A DNA stretch of 6,635 nt from Eubacteriales bacterium (lineage in GTDB: Bacteria > Bacillota > Clostridia > Christensenellales > UMGS416), in assembly GCA_028709505.1 (NCBI GenBank), contig JAQVWW010000073.1, forward strand, positions 1-6,635. The letters are read 5' to 3'. Made by a program: the position numbers and the translations under genes. Of the stretch, positions 1-5,950 are shown piece by piece; position 1 is the first letter of the stretch; the number at the start of each line of letters is the position of its first letter. The notes below the pieces were generated by a model, which saw only the letters and a list, made by a program, of their open reading frames with translations, searched no databases and was not told where the DNA came from.

Positions 1-22
1 GGCGCGGTCTTAGAGCGGCGCT

Positions 23-215
23 GCGACAAGAACCGGGAGGAGAATCTGCCGCCGGCTGCCCCGACGCTGATTTCTTTTGGTGCTCCCGGCGCGCGGCCAG
101 CAGGGCGCACTGCCGCCAATGCGCAGCGCCGACGGCACTTCGGTCACCGGCTGCTGGCGACCATACCGGGCCACGGCTATCCTTTGGGCAAAGGCCGCTT
201 AGCGCAGGCCTTGTT
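23..215. repeat. Repeat unit 1 (193 bp, most diverged)
   Basis: This is the full-length copy, including the central block (CAATGCGCAGCGCCGACGG) that unit 2 lacks. It differs from units 2 and 3 at many scattered bases, for example GCGACAAGAACC against GCGACGAGAACC, which suggests it is older than the duplication that separated units 2 and 3. Confidence 0.85.
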
Positions 216-367
216 GCGACGAGAACCGGGAGGAGAATCTTCTGGCGGCTGCCCCGGCGCTGATTTCCTTTGGTGCTTCCGGCGCGCGGCCAGGCAGGGC
301 GCACTGCTGGCGATCATACCGGCCATGGCTACCCCTTGGGCAAAGGCCGCTTAGCGCAGGCTTTGTT
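216..367. repeat. Repeat unit 2 (152 bp, internally deleted)
   Basis: The first 75 or so bases are almost identical to unit 3. The unit lacks about 41 bp of the centre. In unit 3 the missing stretch lies between two near-identical 12-mers, ACTGGTGGCAAT (454-465) and GCTGCTGGCGAT (495-506), exactly 41 bp apart. Unit 2 has one fused copy, ACTGCTGGCGAT (303-314). This fits deletion by slippage between short direct repeats. Confidence 0.85.
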
Positions 368-552
368 GCGACGAGAACCGGGAGGAGAATCTTCTGGCGG
401 CTGCCCCGGCGCTGATTTCCTTTGGTGCTTCCGGCGCGCGGCCGGCAGGGCGCACTGGTGGCAATGCGCAGCGCCGACGGCATTTCGGTCATCGGCTGCT
501 GGCGATCATACCGGGCCACGGCTATCATTTGGGCAAAGCCGCTTAGCGCAGG
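368..552. repeat. Repeat unit 3, abuts and overlaps the DUF362 gene end
   Basis: This copy retains the central block and ends in GCTTAGCGCAGG, which on the minus strand is the Leu-Arg-stop end of the DUF362 coding sequence followed by CGGC. Beyond position 552 the sequence departs from the corresponding positions of the other copies and becomes DUF362 coding sequence. It also contains a small inverted repeat CCGGC-GCGCG-GCCGG near 431-445, which is partly lost in the other copies. Confidence 0.8.
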
Positions 553-1631
553 TTTTCCCGCAAAAAGCGCAGGATAGCGTCGGCCCGGGGCGGGCAGCCG
601 CTTAACGAAGGGCAAAGGCCGGCGGTACAGCGGCCAATGCCCGGCCCACGGCCGTCTTCGCCGCGATAGCCCTGCCCGATGCGCACCATCATGTCCCGGG
701 GCAGCCCCTGTTCATCGTCCAGACGGGCCAGCGCGTGGATGAGGTTGGCGTAGCAGGCCGAGCAGGCATCCTTCGCGTCGATATGGCCGGCCAGCTGCCG
801 CACCCGCCGCGACGGGGTGGGGCGAAAGGGCGTCTCGTCGTGGTTTAATTCAACGATATTGGCGTTAGATACGTCCATGCTGCCCACGCCCAGCCGCGCC
901 GCATGGACGATATAGCCAATCTCGTCGGGCGCATAGCCCATGGAACAGGCCAGATAGGCGTCCACCAGCACCGCGTCGAAGCCGCCGATGATGCGGTTCA
1001 TCGGCACCGGGTTGCCGCCCTCTTCGAAATCCAGATCGCCACAGATGCCGTCCACCAGCACGAAGTGGCAGCGCAGCAGCTTGTTCAGCGCGGCGATGGG
1101 GCGGTGCAGCCCCAGCGTGTGGAAGCGGCGCTTCTCCGCGTCGGAAATAAGCCCCTTCATGTTTTTCAAAGCGCCGGTAATTTTGGTCTGGCAATGCCCT
1201 TTCATCACCGGCAGGTTGATGAGAAAGTCCACGTCCAGCGCCCGGGAGCAGACTTCGATGGACATGCCGTCGCATTCTCTGCGCACCGGGCGGTCGCCTT
1301 TGGTGTCGAACAACTCCACGCCGTAGGTGCGGGCGATGTCCTCATAGCCGCAGGCGCGAAAGGCCCGGCGCGTGCTGTCGCCCACCCACGAGCCTTCCAG
1401 TATCATCAGGTTGGCAAAGCCCTTTTCCTGCAGATATTCCACCAACGCCGCCACCATCTCGGGGTGCGTGGTGGCGCCCAACGAAGCCGGTTTGGCCACC
1501 ACCAGGTTGGGCTTGATGCCGATGAGGGCAGTTTTGGACGGGATGCGCTCTTCCAGCCGGGCGGCGTCCAGCACGCTGCGCGTCATGGCGCGGATATCTT
1601 GCCCGTAGGCGATGTAAAGCGGGGATTGCAT
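543..1631 (-). CDS. DUF362 domain protein with cysteine-rich C-terminus
   Basis: A 362-residue protein recognised as a DUF362 family member. Seen: the N-terminal IGIKPNLV segment (residues 37-44), the family-typical core PVMKGHCQTKITGALKNMKG (141-160) and a VLVDGICGDL segment (191-200). The C-terminal part has clustered cysteines, C290-x2-C293 and C335-x4-C340-x5-C346, which could ligate an iron-sulfur cluster. Many DUF362 proteins instead carry a classical ferredoxin-type 4Fe-4S domain there; the spacing here is not the ferredoxin one. No signal peptide or membrane segment is seen, so it is probably cytoplasmic. The substrate and reaction are not known. The ATG is supported by GGAGG (1640-1644) with an 8-nt spacer. 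I see no convincing promoter in the 162 bp upstream, so read-through from the HTH gene is possible. Its stop codon lies inside the repeat array. Confidence 0.85.
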   Translation of the reverse strand: MQSPLYIAYGQDIRAMTRSVLDAARLEERIPSKTALIGIKPNLVVAKPASLGATTHPEMVAALVEYLQEKGFANLMILEGSWVGDSTRRAFRACGYEDIARTYGVELFDTKGDRPVRRECDGMSIEVCSRALDVDFLINLPVMKGHCQTKITGALKNMKGLISDAEKRRFHTLGLHRPIAALNKLLRCHFVLVDGICGDLDFEEGGNPVPMNRIIGGFDAVLVDAYLACSMGYAPDEIGYIVHAARLGVGSMDVSNANIVELNHDETPFRPTPSRRVRQLAGHIDAKDACSACYANLIHALARLDDEQGLPRDMMVRIGQGYRGEDGRGPGIGRCTAGLCPSLSGCPPRADAILRFLRENLR

Positions 1632-1770
1632 GGACTTTACCTCCCAAATAGAAAAGTGTTCTGTATCGTTCTTAAAAGCACCGTTACGGTTGTCCGTATA
1701 ACCTTTTAGCCATCCGCCGGCCCAAACCCTGCGCCGCCGATTTTGCGCCGGAAGAAGGTGCCTCCGCTTA

Positions 1771-1790
1771 CGCGGGTAGCAAATCCCGCG
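1771..1790 (-). other. Short hairpin just after the HTH gene
   Basis: A perfect 6-bp inverted repeat CGCGGG / CCCGCG with an 8-base loop begins three bases after the HTH gene stop codon. On the minus strand it has no U-tract, so an intrinsic terminator is doubtful; it may be an RNA 3'-end stabiliser or chance. The remaining intergenic sequence to the DUF362 start shows only a small inverted repeat, ACCGT-T-ACGGT (1680-1690). Confidence 0.35.
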
Positions 1791-1793
1791 CGA

Positions 1794-2369
1794 TCATTTT
1801 TGGGTCGCAGCGGATGAAAGAAGCGCAAGCGCATTGTCTATTTCGCTTAAATCCCTATCAGGCTTATCCCCGCCGGCGCCATACTCCATATAAAACGCCA
1901 AAAGAACCTCCAGTTCCAGCCATCTGCTTTCTGTGGCCAAAAGCAGCGCGCGGGCAATTCGATCCACGATGTATTTATTTAAAGTCTTTATATCATCGTC
2001 AGAAAGCTGCCCGTTGGCATGCATATCCTCCACCGGCCCGTTGCGGAAAAAGTAATGCGCCAAACCGATCGCCAGCTGGTCGATGTCGCCGAACAACCTA
2101 TCCTTTGCGCCTTGCTGCAGCTGCCGCAACTGCGGATTCTTTGCATCGCCAAAAAACTTCAGAAAGCCAATGTGCTGGCGATCCAGGCCGTATTTTTTTC
2201 TCCGATAGCGCACCTTGCTTACTGAAATATCAAACAATCTGGCCACGTCGGTATCGAAAACGGCCGGGTTGGAATATAGTTTTCTTAACTCGGCCTTAGT
2301 TAACGATTCCCAAGGGGAAAGCGTTCCTTCTTCTTTGCGCGCCAGGTATTGTGTATAAAGATCCTCCAT
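1794..2369 (-). CDS. Small helix-turn-helix protein, function unknown
   Basis: A 191-residue protein I cannot assign to a named family. Residues about 24-62 (from LTKAELRKLY through DTDVARLFDISVSKVRYRR) have the pattern of a sigma-70 region 4 or resolvase-like helix-turn-helix: an acidic, leucine-rich lead helix, the 'D-x-x-V-A-R-L-F-D-I-S' turn helix, and a strongly basic recognition helix (RYRRKKYG, 55-61). The remaining two thirds (about 65-191) is predicted helical with hydrophobic stretches (IDQLAIGLAHYFF, RIARALLLA, WLELEVLLAFYMEYG) and no enzyme motif, so it is perhaps an oligomerisation or ligand domain. The chosen ATG has GGGAG (2376-2380) with a 6-nt spacer. An in-frame ATG at 2474 would add 35 residues but has no ribosome binding site. 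Likely a DNA-binding regulator; the target is unknown, and the neighbouring DUF362 gene or itself are the obvious candidates. Confidence 0.7.
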   Translation of the reverse strand: MEDLYTQYLARKEEGTLSPWESLTKAELRKLYSNPAVFDTDVARLFDISVSKVRYRRKKYGLDRQHIGFLKFFGDAKNPQLRQLQQGAKDRLFGDIDQLAIGLAHYFFRNGPVEDMHANGQLSDDDIKTLNKYIVDRIARALLLATESRWLELEVLLAFYMEYGAGGDKPDRDLSEIDNALALLSSAATQK

Positions 2370-2429
2370 ACGATTCTCCCACTTAAAACCGATGGCTGGT
2401 TCCGCCCCGCGCGCAGGCATCTGCGCACA

Positions 2430-2458
2430 GCAATAATATTGCCATATGTTCTCGTCAA
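2430..2458 (-). promoter_or_regulatory. Candidate proximal promoter of the HTH gene with overlapping inverted repeat
   Basis: On the minus strand, TTGACG (2453-2458), a 17-bp spacer and TATTGC (2430-2435) form a possible -35/-10 pair. It would give a leader of about 50 nt before the chosen start. The -10 lies within the perfect inverted repeat GCAATA-A-TATTGC (2430-2442), an operator-like position. The -10 is a weak match, so this is tentative. Confidence 0.3.
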
Positions 2459-2487
2459 ATCGGGCAATAGCCATCCATATTATGTAT

Positions 2488-2517
2488 AGTATACCCTTAG
2501 CGGATGCAGCGGAGCAA
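2488..2517 (-). promoter_or_regulatory. Candidate distal promoter of the HTH gene with overlapping inverted repeat
   Basis: On the minus strand, TTGCTC (2512-2517), an 18-bp spacer and TATACT (2488-2493) form a plausible SigA promoter. The -10 is embedded in the perfect inverted repeat GTATA-G-TATAC (2484-2494). Transcription would start near 2481, just upstream of the unsupported in-frame ATG at 2474. The rest of the gap to the trpB2 terminator (2518-2614) shows nothing else that I can support. Confidence 0.35.
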
Positions 2518-2614
2518 CCATTGGGAAACAGCCGTTTTTTTTAGAGGACAGGCCGGTAAGGCGGCATATCCGATACTAAGGCAACAGATTTAAAACCGAA
2601 AATGTATCCGGTTG

Positions 2615-2649
2615 CGAAAACAGCCGCCCGGGCGCAAGGCGCGGGCGGC
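2615..2649 (-). terminator. Rho-independent terminator of trpB2
   Basis: On the minus strand, 18 bases after the trpB2 stop codon, GCCGCCC-GCGC pairs with GCGC-(CC)-GGGCGGC around a three-base loop, a very GC-rich stem with a two-base bulge. TGTTTTC follows as a short U-tract. This isolates trpB2 from the HTH gene downstream. Confidence 0.75.
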
Positions 2650-2667
2650 GAAACACAGATGGAGTGC

Positions 2668-4047
2668 TTATTCGGGCTGGCCGGGTACCTGGGGCAGGCC
2701 GGCAAAGCCCCTTTGCAGGTCTTCGTCGCTGGGGATATAGTCGGTCATTGTGCCTTCTTGGTAGGCGGTGTAGGCGGTCATGTCGAAATACCCGGTGCCG
2801 GTCAGGCCAAAGAGGATGGTCTTGGCTTCGCCGCTCTGCTTGCAGCGCAGCGCCTCCTGCATGGCGCCGTAGATGGCGTGGGCCGACTCGGGCGCCGGTA
2901 ATATCGTCTCGTGCTTGGCGAAGAAGGTGGCCGCCTCGAACACCTTGGTCTGCTCCACCGATATGGCCTGCATATAGCCGTCGTGATAGAGTTTGGACAG
3001 GATGGGCGACATGCCGTGGTAGCGCAGGCCGCCGGCATGGTTGGCCGAGGGCATGAAATCGCTACCCAGCGTGTACATTCGGGCCAGCGGCGTGATTTTG
3101 CCGGTGTCGCAGAAATCGTAGGCGTAGCGCCCGCGGGTCAGCGACGGGCACGAGGCCGGCTCCACCGCGACGATGCGGGGGTTGGCTTTGCCGGTCAGCT
3201 TATCCTGGAAGAACGGCGCCGCCAGCCCGCCCAAGTTGGAGCCGCCGCCGGCGCAGCCGATGACGACGTCGGGGTATTCGTCCAGCATTTCCAGCGCCAT
3301 CTTGCTTTCCAGCCCGATGACGCTCTGGTGCAGCAGCACCTGGTTGAGCACCGAGCCCAGCACGTAGCGGCAGCCCGGCGTCGTCACCGCCGCCTCCACC
3401 GCCTCGGAGATGGCGCAGCCCAGGCTGCCGCCGGTATGCGGGTTTTCGGCCAATATTTTGCGGCCCACGTTGGTGGTATCGCTGGGGCTGGGGATGATTT
3501 TGCCGTCAAACGTACAGATGACCGCCTTGCGGAAGGGCTTCTGCTCATAGGAGACCTTGACCATATAGACCGTCAGCGGGATATGAAAGTAGGCGCAGGC
3601 CTCGGCCAGGGCCGTGCCCCATTGGCCGGCGCCGGTCTCGGTGGTCAGCGACGTAAGCCCCTGGGCTTTGGCATAGTAGGCCTGGGCGATGGCCGAGTTG
3701 AGCTTATGGCTGCCCGACGTGTTGTTACCCTCAAACTTATAGTAGATGCGCGCCGGCGTATCCAGCGCTTTTTCCAGCTGGTAGGCGCGGATGAGCGGCG
3801 ACGGCCGGTAGACTTTGTACATCTGGCGAATCTCTTGGGGGATGTCGATGTACCGTGTGGTGGCGTCCAGCTCCTGGCGGGCAAGCTCTGTGCAGAACAC
3901 CGGGGTCAGGTCCTCCTGGGTGGCGCTTTGCATCGTGGCGGGGTTGATGAGCGGATCGGGCTGCTCCTTCATGTCGGCACGCAGGTTATACCATTGCCGC
4001 GGAATTTGATCCTCGCTCAAATACAGACGGTGGGGAACTTTTTTCAT
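2668..4047 (-). CDS. trpB: Tryptophan synthase beta chain, TrpB2 type (TrpB-like)
   Basis: A 459-residue PLP-dependent enzyme of the TrpB2 branch, which condenses indole with L-serine (some TrpB2 enzymes prefer O-phosphoserine) to give tryptophan; cytoplasmic. Seen: the long TrpB2-type N-terminal extension (LYLSEDQIPRQWYNLRADM, residues 8-26), the Schiff-base lysine K115 in SGSHKLNSA, the catalytic glutamate E137 in TETGAGQWGTALA, the PLP phosphate-binding loop GCAGGGSNLGG (264-274), SVLNQVLLHQSVIG (232-245), HAGGLRYHG (337-345) and the C-terminal LTGTGYFDM (415-423), which differs from the GRGDKD-like end of classical TrpB1. Length is normal for TrpB2. The ATG has AAAGGAGA (4054-4061) ending 6 nt upstream. 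It is monocistronic, between a T-box leader and a terminator. No trpA adjoins it, so free indole (external, or made elsewhere) is the inferred substrate. The coding sequence looks intact. Confidence 0.92.
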   Translation of the reverse strand: MKKVPHRLYLSEDQIPRQWYNLRADMKEQPDPLINPATMQSATQEDLTPVFCTELARQELDATTRYIDIPQEIRQMYKVYRPSPLIRAYQLEKALDTPARIYYKFEGNNTSGSHKLNSAIAQAYYAKAQGLTSLTTETGAGQWGTALAEACAYFHIPLTVYMVKVSYEQKPFRKAVICTFDGKIIPSPSDTTNVGRKILAENPHTGGSLGCAISEAVEAAVTTPGCRYVLGSVLNQVLLHQSVIGLESKMALEMLDEYPDVVIGCAGGGSNLGGLAAPFFQDKLTGKANPRIVAVEPASCPSLTRGRYAYDFCDTGKITPLARMYTLGSDFMPSANHAGGLRYHGMSPILSKLYHDGYMQAISVEQTKVFEAATFFAKHETILPAPESAHAIYGAMQEALRCKQSGEAKTILFGLTGTGYFDMTAYTAYQEGTMTDYIPSDEDLQRGFAGLPQVPGQPE

Positions 4048-4096
4048 GACGGTTCTCCTTTCGGAAATTTACAATCGGCGTGCCGGCGGGAAAGAA

Positions 4097-4133
4097 ATAA
4101 AAAAAGCCTTTGCCCCTATAGGGCAAAAGCTTT
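4097..4133 (-). terminator. Regulated terminator of the T-box leader
   Basis: On the minus strand AAGCTTTTGCCC pairs with GGGCAAAGGCTT (12 bp with one G-U pair, extendable by an A-U pair) around a five-base loop, followed by a run of U. It lies immediately after the T-box core, and the 5' arm (including GCCCT) overlaps the sequence needed for the antiterminator, as expected for the on/off switch. Charged tRNA-Trp should leave this hairpin formed. Confidence 0.9.
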
Positions 4134-4373
4134 CACTTCTGCGGTACCACCTAACTTGACGCATACGCGTCCACTCTTTCGCATACAACCATATGCGCTC
4201 CACTGGATAACGGGCGGAGTTCCCGTTGGGCATTACTAGGCAAGATGCCGTTCGTCCCACCCTCATAAGTCCATTCAGCGGCCGTCCGGCTGCCGTGCTT
4301 ACACCACCGCACAACTCTCTAAAAGCCCGATTGCGCCGCCTACTCTTCTTAATCGCAGGTTTGCCGTTTGTTA
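4097..4373 (-). promoter_or_regulatory. T-box riboswitch, tRNA-Trp specific (UGG specifier)
   Basis: The trpB2 leader shows T-box features in order on the minus strand. These are the AGTA side of the specifier loop in GAAGAGTAGG (4339-4348); the GGCGGC/GCCGCT helix above it; the specifier loop GAA-UGG-ACU with UGG at 4271-4273; stem II/III hairpins such as CGCATA/TATGCG and GACGC-GUAU-GCGUC (near 4162-4200); the T-box core AGGUGGUACCGC (4141-4152); and the intrinsic terminator. In this family, uncharged tRNA pairs with the specifier by its anticodon and with UGGN by its NCCA end, stabilising the antiterminator. Tryptophan starvation should therefore raise trpB2 expression. Specifier placement (after GAA, before A) matches the known pattern. 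The start is estimated from the promoter. Confidence 0.93.
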
Positions 4374-4379
4374 AATCGG

Positions 4380-4408
4380 ATTATAACGCCGGGGAAAGCG
4401 CTTGTCAA
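4380..4408 (-). promoter_or_regulatory. Consensus SigA promoter of the T-box/trpB2 unit
   Basis: On the minus strand TTGACA (4403-4408) and TATAAT (4380-4385) are separated by exactly 17 bp: both hexamers are perfect consensus matches. Transcription should begin near 4373, just ahead of the T-box stem I. A maximal promoter combined with attenuation suggests control is mostly at the T-box rather than at initiation. Confidence 0.9.
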
Positions 4409-4492
4409 TACTTTGGCCAAAAAATATTGAAAGATACGCGCTAGATGCGGCCTTTTACAAGAAAAGCATAAGGGAAGCGAAAGGGCGTATTC

Positions 4493-4521
4493 TTGTTTGT
4501 AAAAATAGATGCTGCTATAAT
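4493..4521 (+). promoter_or_regulatory. SigA promoter of the MATE-dipeptidase unit
   Basis: TTGTTT (4493-4498), a 17-bp spacer and a perfect TATAAT (4516-4521) lie upstream of the MATE gene, giving a start near 4528 and a leader of about 50 nt. It is divergent from the trpB2 promoter, with about 85 bp between the two -35 boxes. An imperfect inverted repeat (TTTTACAAGAA at 4453-4463; TTCTTG-TTT-GTAAAA at 4490-4504) has its right arm over the -35 and may be an operator. A small hairpin GGCGC/GCGCC (4544-4561) sits in the leader just before the ribosome binding site. Confidence 0.8.
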
Positions 4522-4578
4522 AAACAATAATTCTGTCAACGCCGGCGCGCATAGCAGCGCCATACAGGGGGCATACGC

Positions 4579-5934
4579 ATGCTAAAGGATATGACCAAGG
4601 GCAACCCATATAGATTGTTGGTTGCATTTGCGCTGCCGCTGTTGCTAAGCAACGTGTTCCAGCAGCTCTACAACATGGTGGACTCTATTGTCGTGGGCCG
4701 CGGCGTCGGCGTGGAAGCGCTGGCGGCGGTGGGGGTCACCGGGGCGCTGGGCTTTCTGGTGATTGGCTTTGTAACGGGGCTGAGCCAAGGCTTTTCTATC
4801 CTCGTTTCCCAAAGCTTCGGCGCAGGGGACACTGAGAGACTGAAAAAAGCCGTGGCGACGGCGGTGTACCTGTCGGCGGTTGCCGCGGTGGCCATGACCA
4901 TAGCGGCGTTGCTTTGCACGCCGGCGGTGCTGCGCTGGATGCATACGCCCGAAAACATTCTGCCCGACGCGCAGCTTTATATCAGCATCGTTTTTGGGGG
5001 CCTAAGCATTACGGTATTTTATAACCTTTTTGCGGCGGTGCTGCGGGCGCTGGGGGACAGCAGAACGCCCTTTTATGCCATGCTGGTTTCTTCGGCGGTC
5101 AATATCGCGCTGGATATCCTCTTTGTGATGGCGTTTGGCTGGGGCGTGGCCGGCGTGGCGGTGGCCACGCTGATCGCGCAGGCGGTATCGGTGCTATTGT
5201 GCTGGTTAAAGATCAGCCGCTTGCCCCAGTTGCATATGGAGCGGCGCCATTGGCAGGTGGAAGCGGCGCTGCTGGGCAGGATGCTGGGCCTGGGCGTCCC
5301 TGTGGCGCTGCAAAGTTCGGCGATGGCCGTCGGCAGCATCGTGTTGCAATATGTGGTCAACGGCTATGGGTCGGATTACATAGCGGCTTATACCGCCGCA
5401 TTTAAGGTAATCTCGCTGATGATGCAGCCCGGTGTTACGCTGGGGCTGGCCATGGGCACCTTTGTTGGGCAAAACGCCGGCGCCGGGCAGTTTGCACGTA
5501 TCCGCCGCGGAATGCGCTCGGGGCTTGTGCTGTCGCTGGGCGTCGGCGTGGGTATGGGGCTGGGTATCCTGCTGGCGTCACGCGCCTTAATGGCGTGGAT
5601 GGTATCGCCCCAGGAGCAGCACGTGATTGGCATTGCCCGGCTGCTGCTGGCTTATACCAGCACCATGCTTTGGGTGGTCAACGCGCTGTTTGTTTACCGC
5701 GCGGCGGTGCAGGGCATGGGCAATACGCTGCTTCCCATGCTATCCGGCGTGGTGGAGATGGCGATGCGGCTGGCCAGCGCCATCTTGCTGCCGCGGTGGG
5801 TAGGCTTTCACGGCATCTGTGCCGCCGAGGTGCTGGCCTGGTCGGGGGCGGCGCTGTTGCTGGCCGGCGCCTACGCCGTATTGATAAGGGCGCGGGCGGC
5901 GCTGCCGGCCACGCAAACTCCAGCGGAGGTTTGA
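4579..5934 (+). CDS. MATE family multidrug/metabolite efflux transporter
   Basis: A 451-residue polytopic membrane protein of the MATE family (MatE domains, two six-helix halves), which exports cationic or other small compounds in exchange for Na+ or H+. Seen: the N-terminal half with ALPLLLSNVFQQLYNMVDS (18-36) and the conserved GRGVGVEALAAVGV (40-53), SQGFSILVSQSFGAGD (69-84), and LRALGDSRTPFYAMLVSSAVNIALDI (155-180, the family RALGDS-P signature); the second half repeats this with GQNAGAGQFARIRRG (297-311) and QGMGNTLLPMLSG (378-390). About 12 hydrophobic segments are evident, and the length is usual for the family. The ATG has AGGGGG with a 7-nt spacer. The closest MATE subgroup is the NorM/DinF-like group common in Clostridia; the substrate cannot be read from the sequence. 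The gene is followed 16 bp later by an M19 dipeptidase, probably co-transcribed. Confidence 0.92.
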   Translation: MLKDMTKGNPYRLLVAFALPLLLSNVFQQLYNMVDSIVVGRGVGVEALAAVGVTGALGFLVIGFVTGLSQGFSILVSQSFGAGDTERLKKAVATAVYLSAVAAVAMTIAALLCTPAVLRWMHTPENILPDAQLYISIVFGGLSITVFYNLFAAVLRALGDSRTPFYAMLVSSAVNIALDILFVMAFGWGVAGVAVATLIAQAVSVLLCWLKISRLPQLHMERRHWQVEAALLGRMLGLGVPVALQSSAMAVGSIVLQYVVNGYGSDYIAAYTAAFKVISLMMQPGVTLGLAMGTFVGQNAGAGQFARIRRGMRSGLVLSLGVGVGMGLGILLASRALMAWMVSPQEQHVIGIARLLLAYTSTMLWVVNALFVYRAAVQGMGNTLLPMLSGVVEMAMRLASAILLPRWVGFHGICAAEVLAWSGAALLLAGAYAVLIRARAALPATQTPAEV

Positions 5935-5950
5935 GAAAGGAAAGAGCAAT

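Larger units (their letters stand above)
1..552. repeat. Degenerate tandem repeat array, about 192-bp units
   Basis: Three successive copies of one GC-rich unit can be aligned by eye. Each starts near GCGACGAGAACCGGGAGG (at 23, 216 and 368) and ends near GCTTAGCGCAGG (at 197, 349 and 541). Spacings of the start motif are 193 and 152 bp, and of the end motif 152 and 192 bp, so the full unit is about 192 bp and the middle copy is shortened. The first 22 bases contain a diverged form of the unit end (CTTAG before GCGAC), so the array probably continues left of the window. The right boundary falls at about 552, inside the last codons of the DUF362 gene: the stop codon TAA and the two preceding codons are repeat sequence. 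No tRNA, CRISPR-like spacing, transposase or convincing protein is seen within it. Its function is unknown. Confidence 0.9.

Noticed and set aside
1..354. A plus-strand frame open from the left edge through units 1 and 2, and a similar open frame through unit 3 (355-546)
   Set aside because: The peptides of successive units fall in different alignments because of the 152-bp unit, composition is Ala/Arg/Gly-rich as in random GC-rich DNA, and there is no start or ribosome binding site. The minus-strand frame 199-615 also runs through the repeats and overlaps DUF362 coding sequence.
1..552. CRISPR array
   Set aside because: The repeats are about 192 bp and contiguous, with no short repeats separated by unique spacers.
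903..1709. Plus-strand open frame of 268 codons opposite the DUF362 gene
   Set aside because: It lies fully antisense to a well-supported gene, its composition is His/Gln/Ala/Val-rich as expected for an antisense shadow in GC-rich DNA, and it has no family resemblance.
1771..1790. A plus-strand terminator (CGCGGG/CCCGCG followed later by TTTTT)
   Set aside because: The T-run begins about 6 bases after the stem and no plus-strand gene precedes it.
2370..2474. N-terminal extension of the HTH protein from the ATG at 2474
   Set aside because: There is no ribosome binding site at that ATG, the extra 35 residues look non-conserved in character, and the internal ATG at 2369 has a good GGGAG at the right distance.
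2911..4239. Plus-strand open frame of 442 codons opposite trpB2 and the T-box
   Set aside because: It is antisense to a clearly conserved enzyme and extends through the structured T-box leader; the composition is shadow-like and it has no recognisable domain.
4265..4275. T-box specifier read as GAC (Asp) or ACU (Thr)
   Set aside because: In T-box specifier loops the codon follows GAA and precedes A directly above the base helix; here that triplet is UGG, and it agrees with the downstream tryptophan gene.
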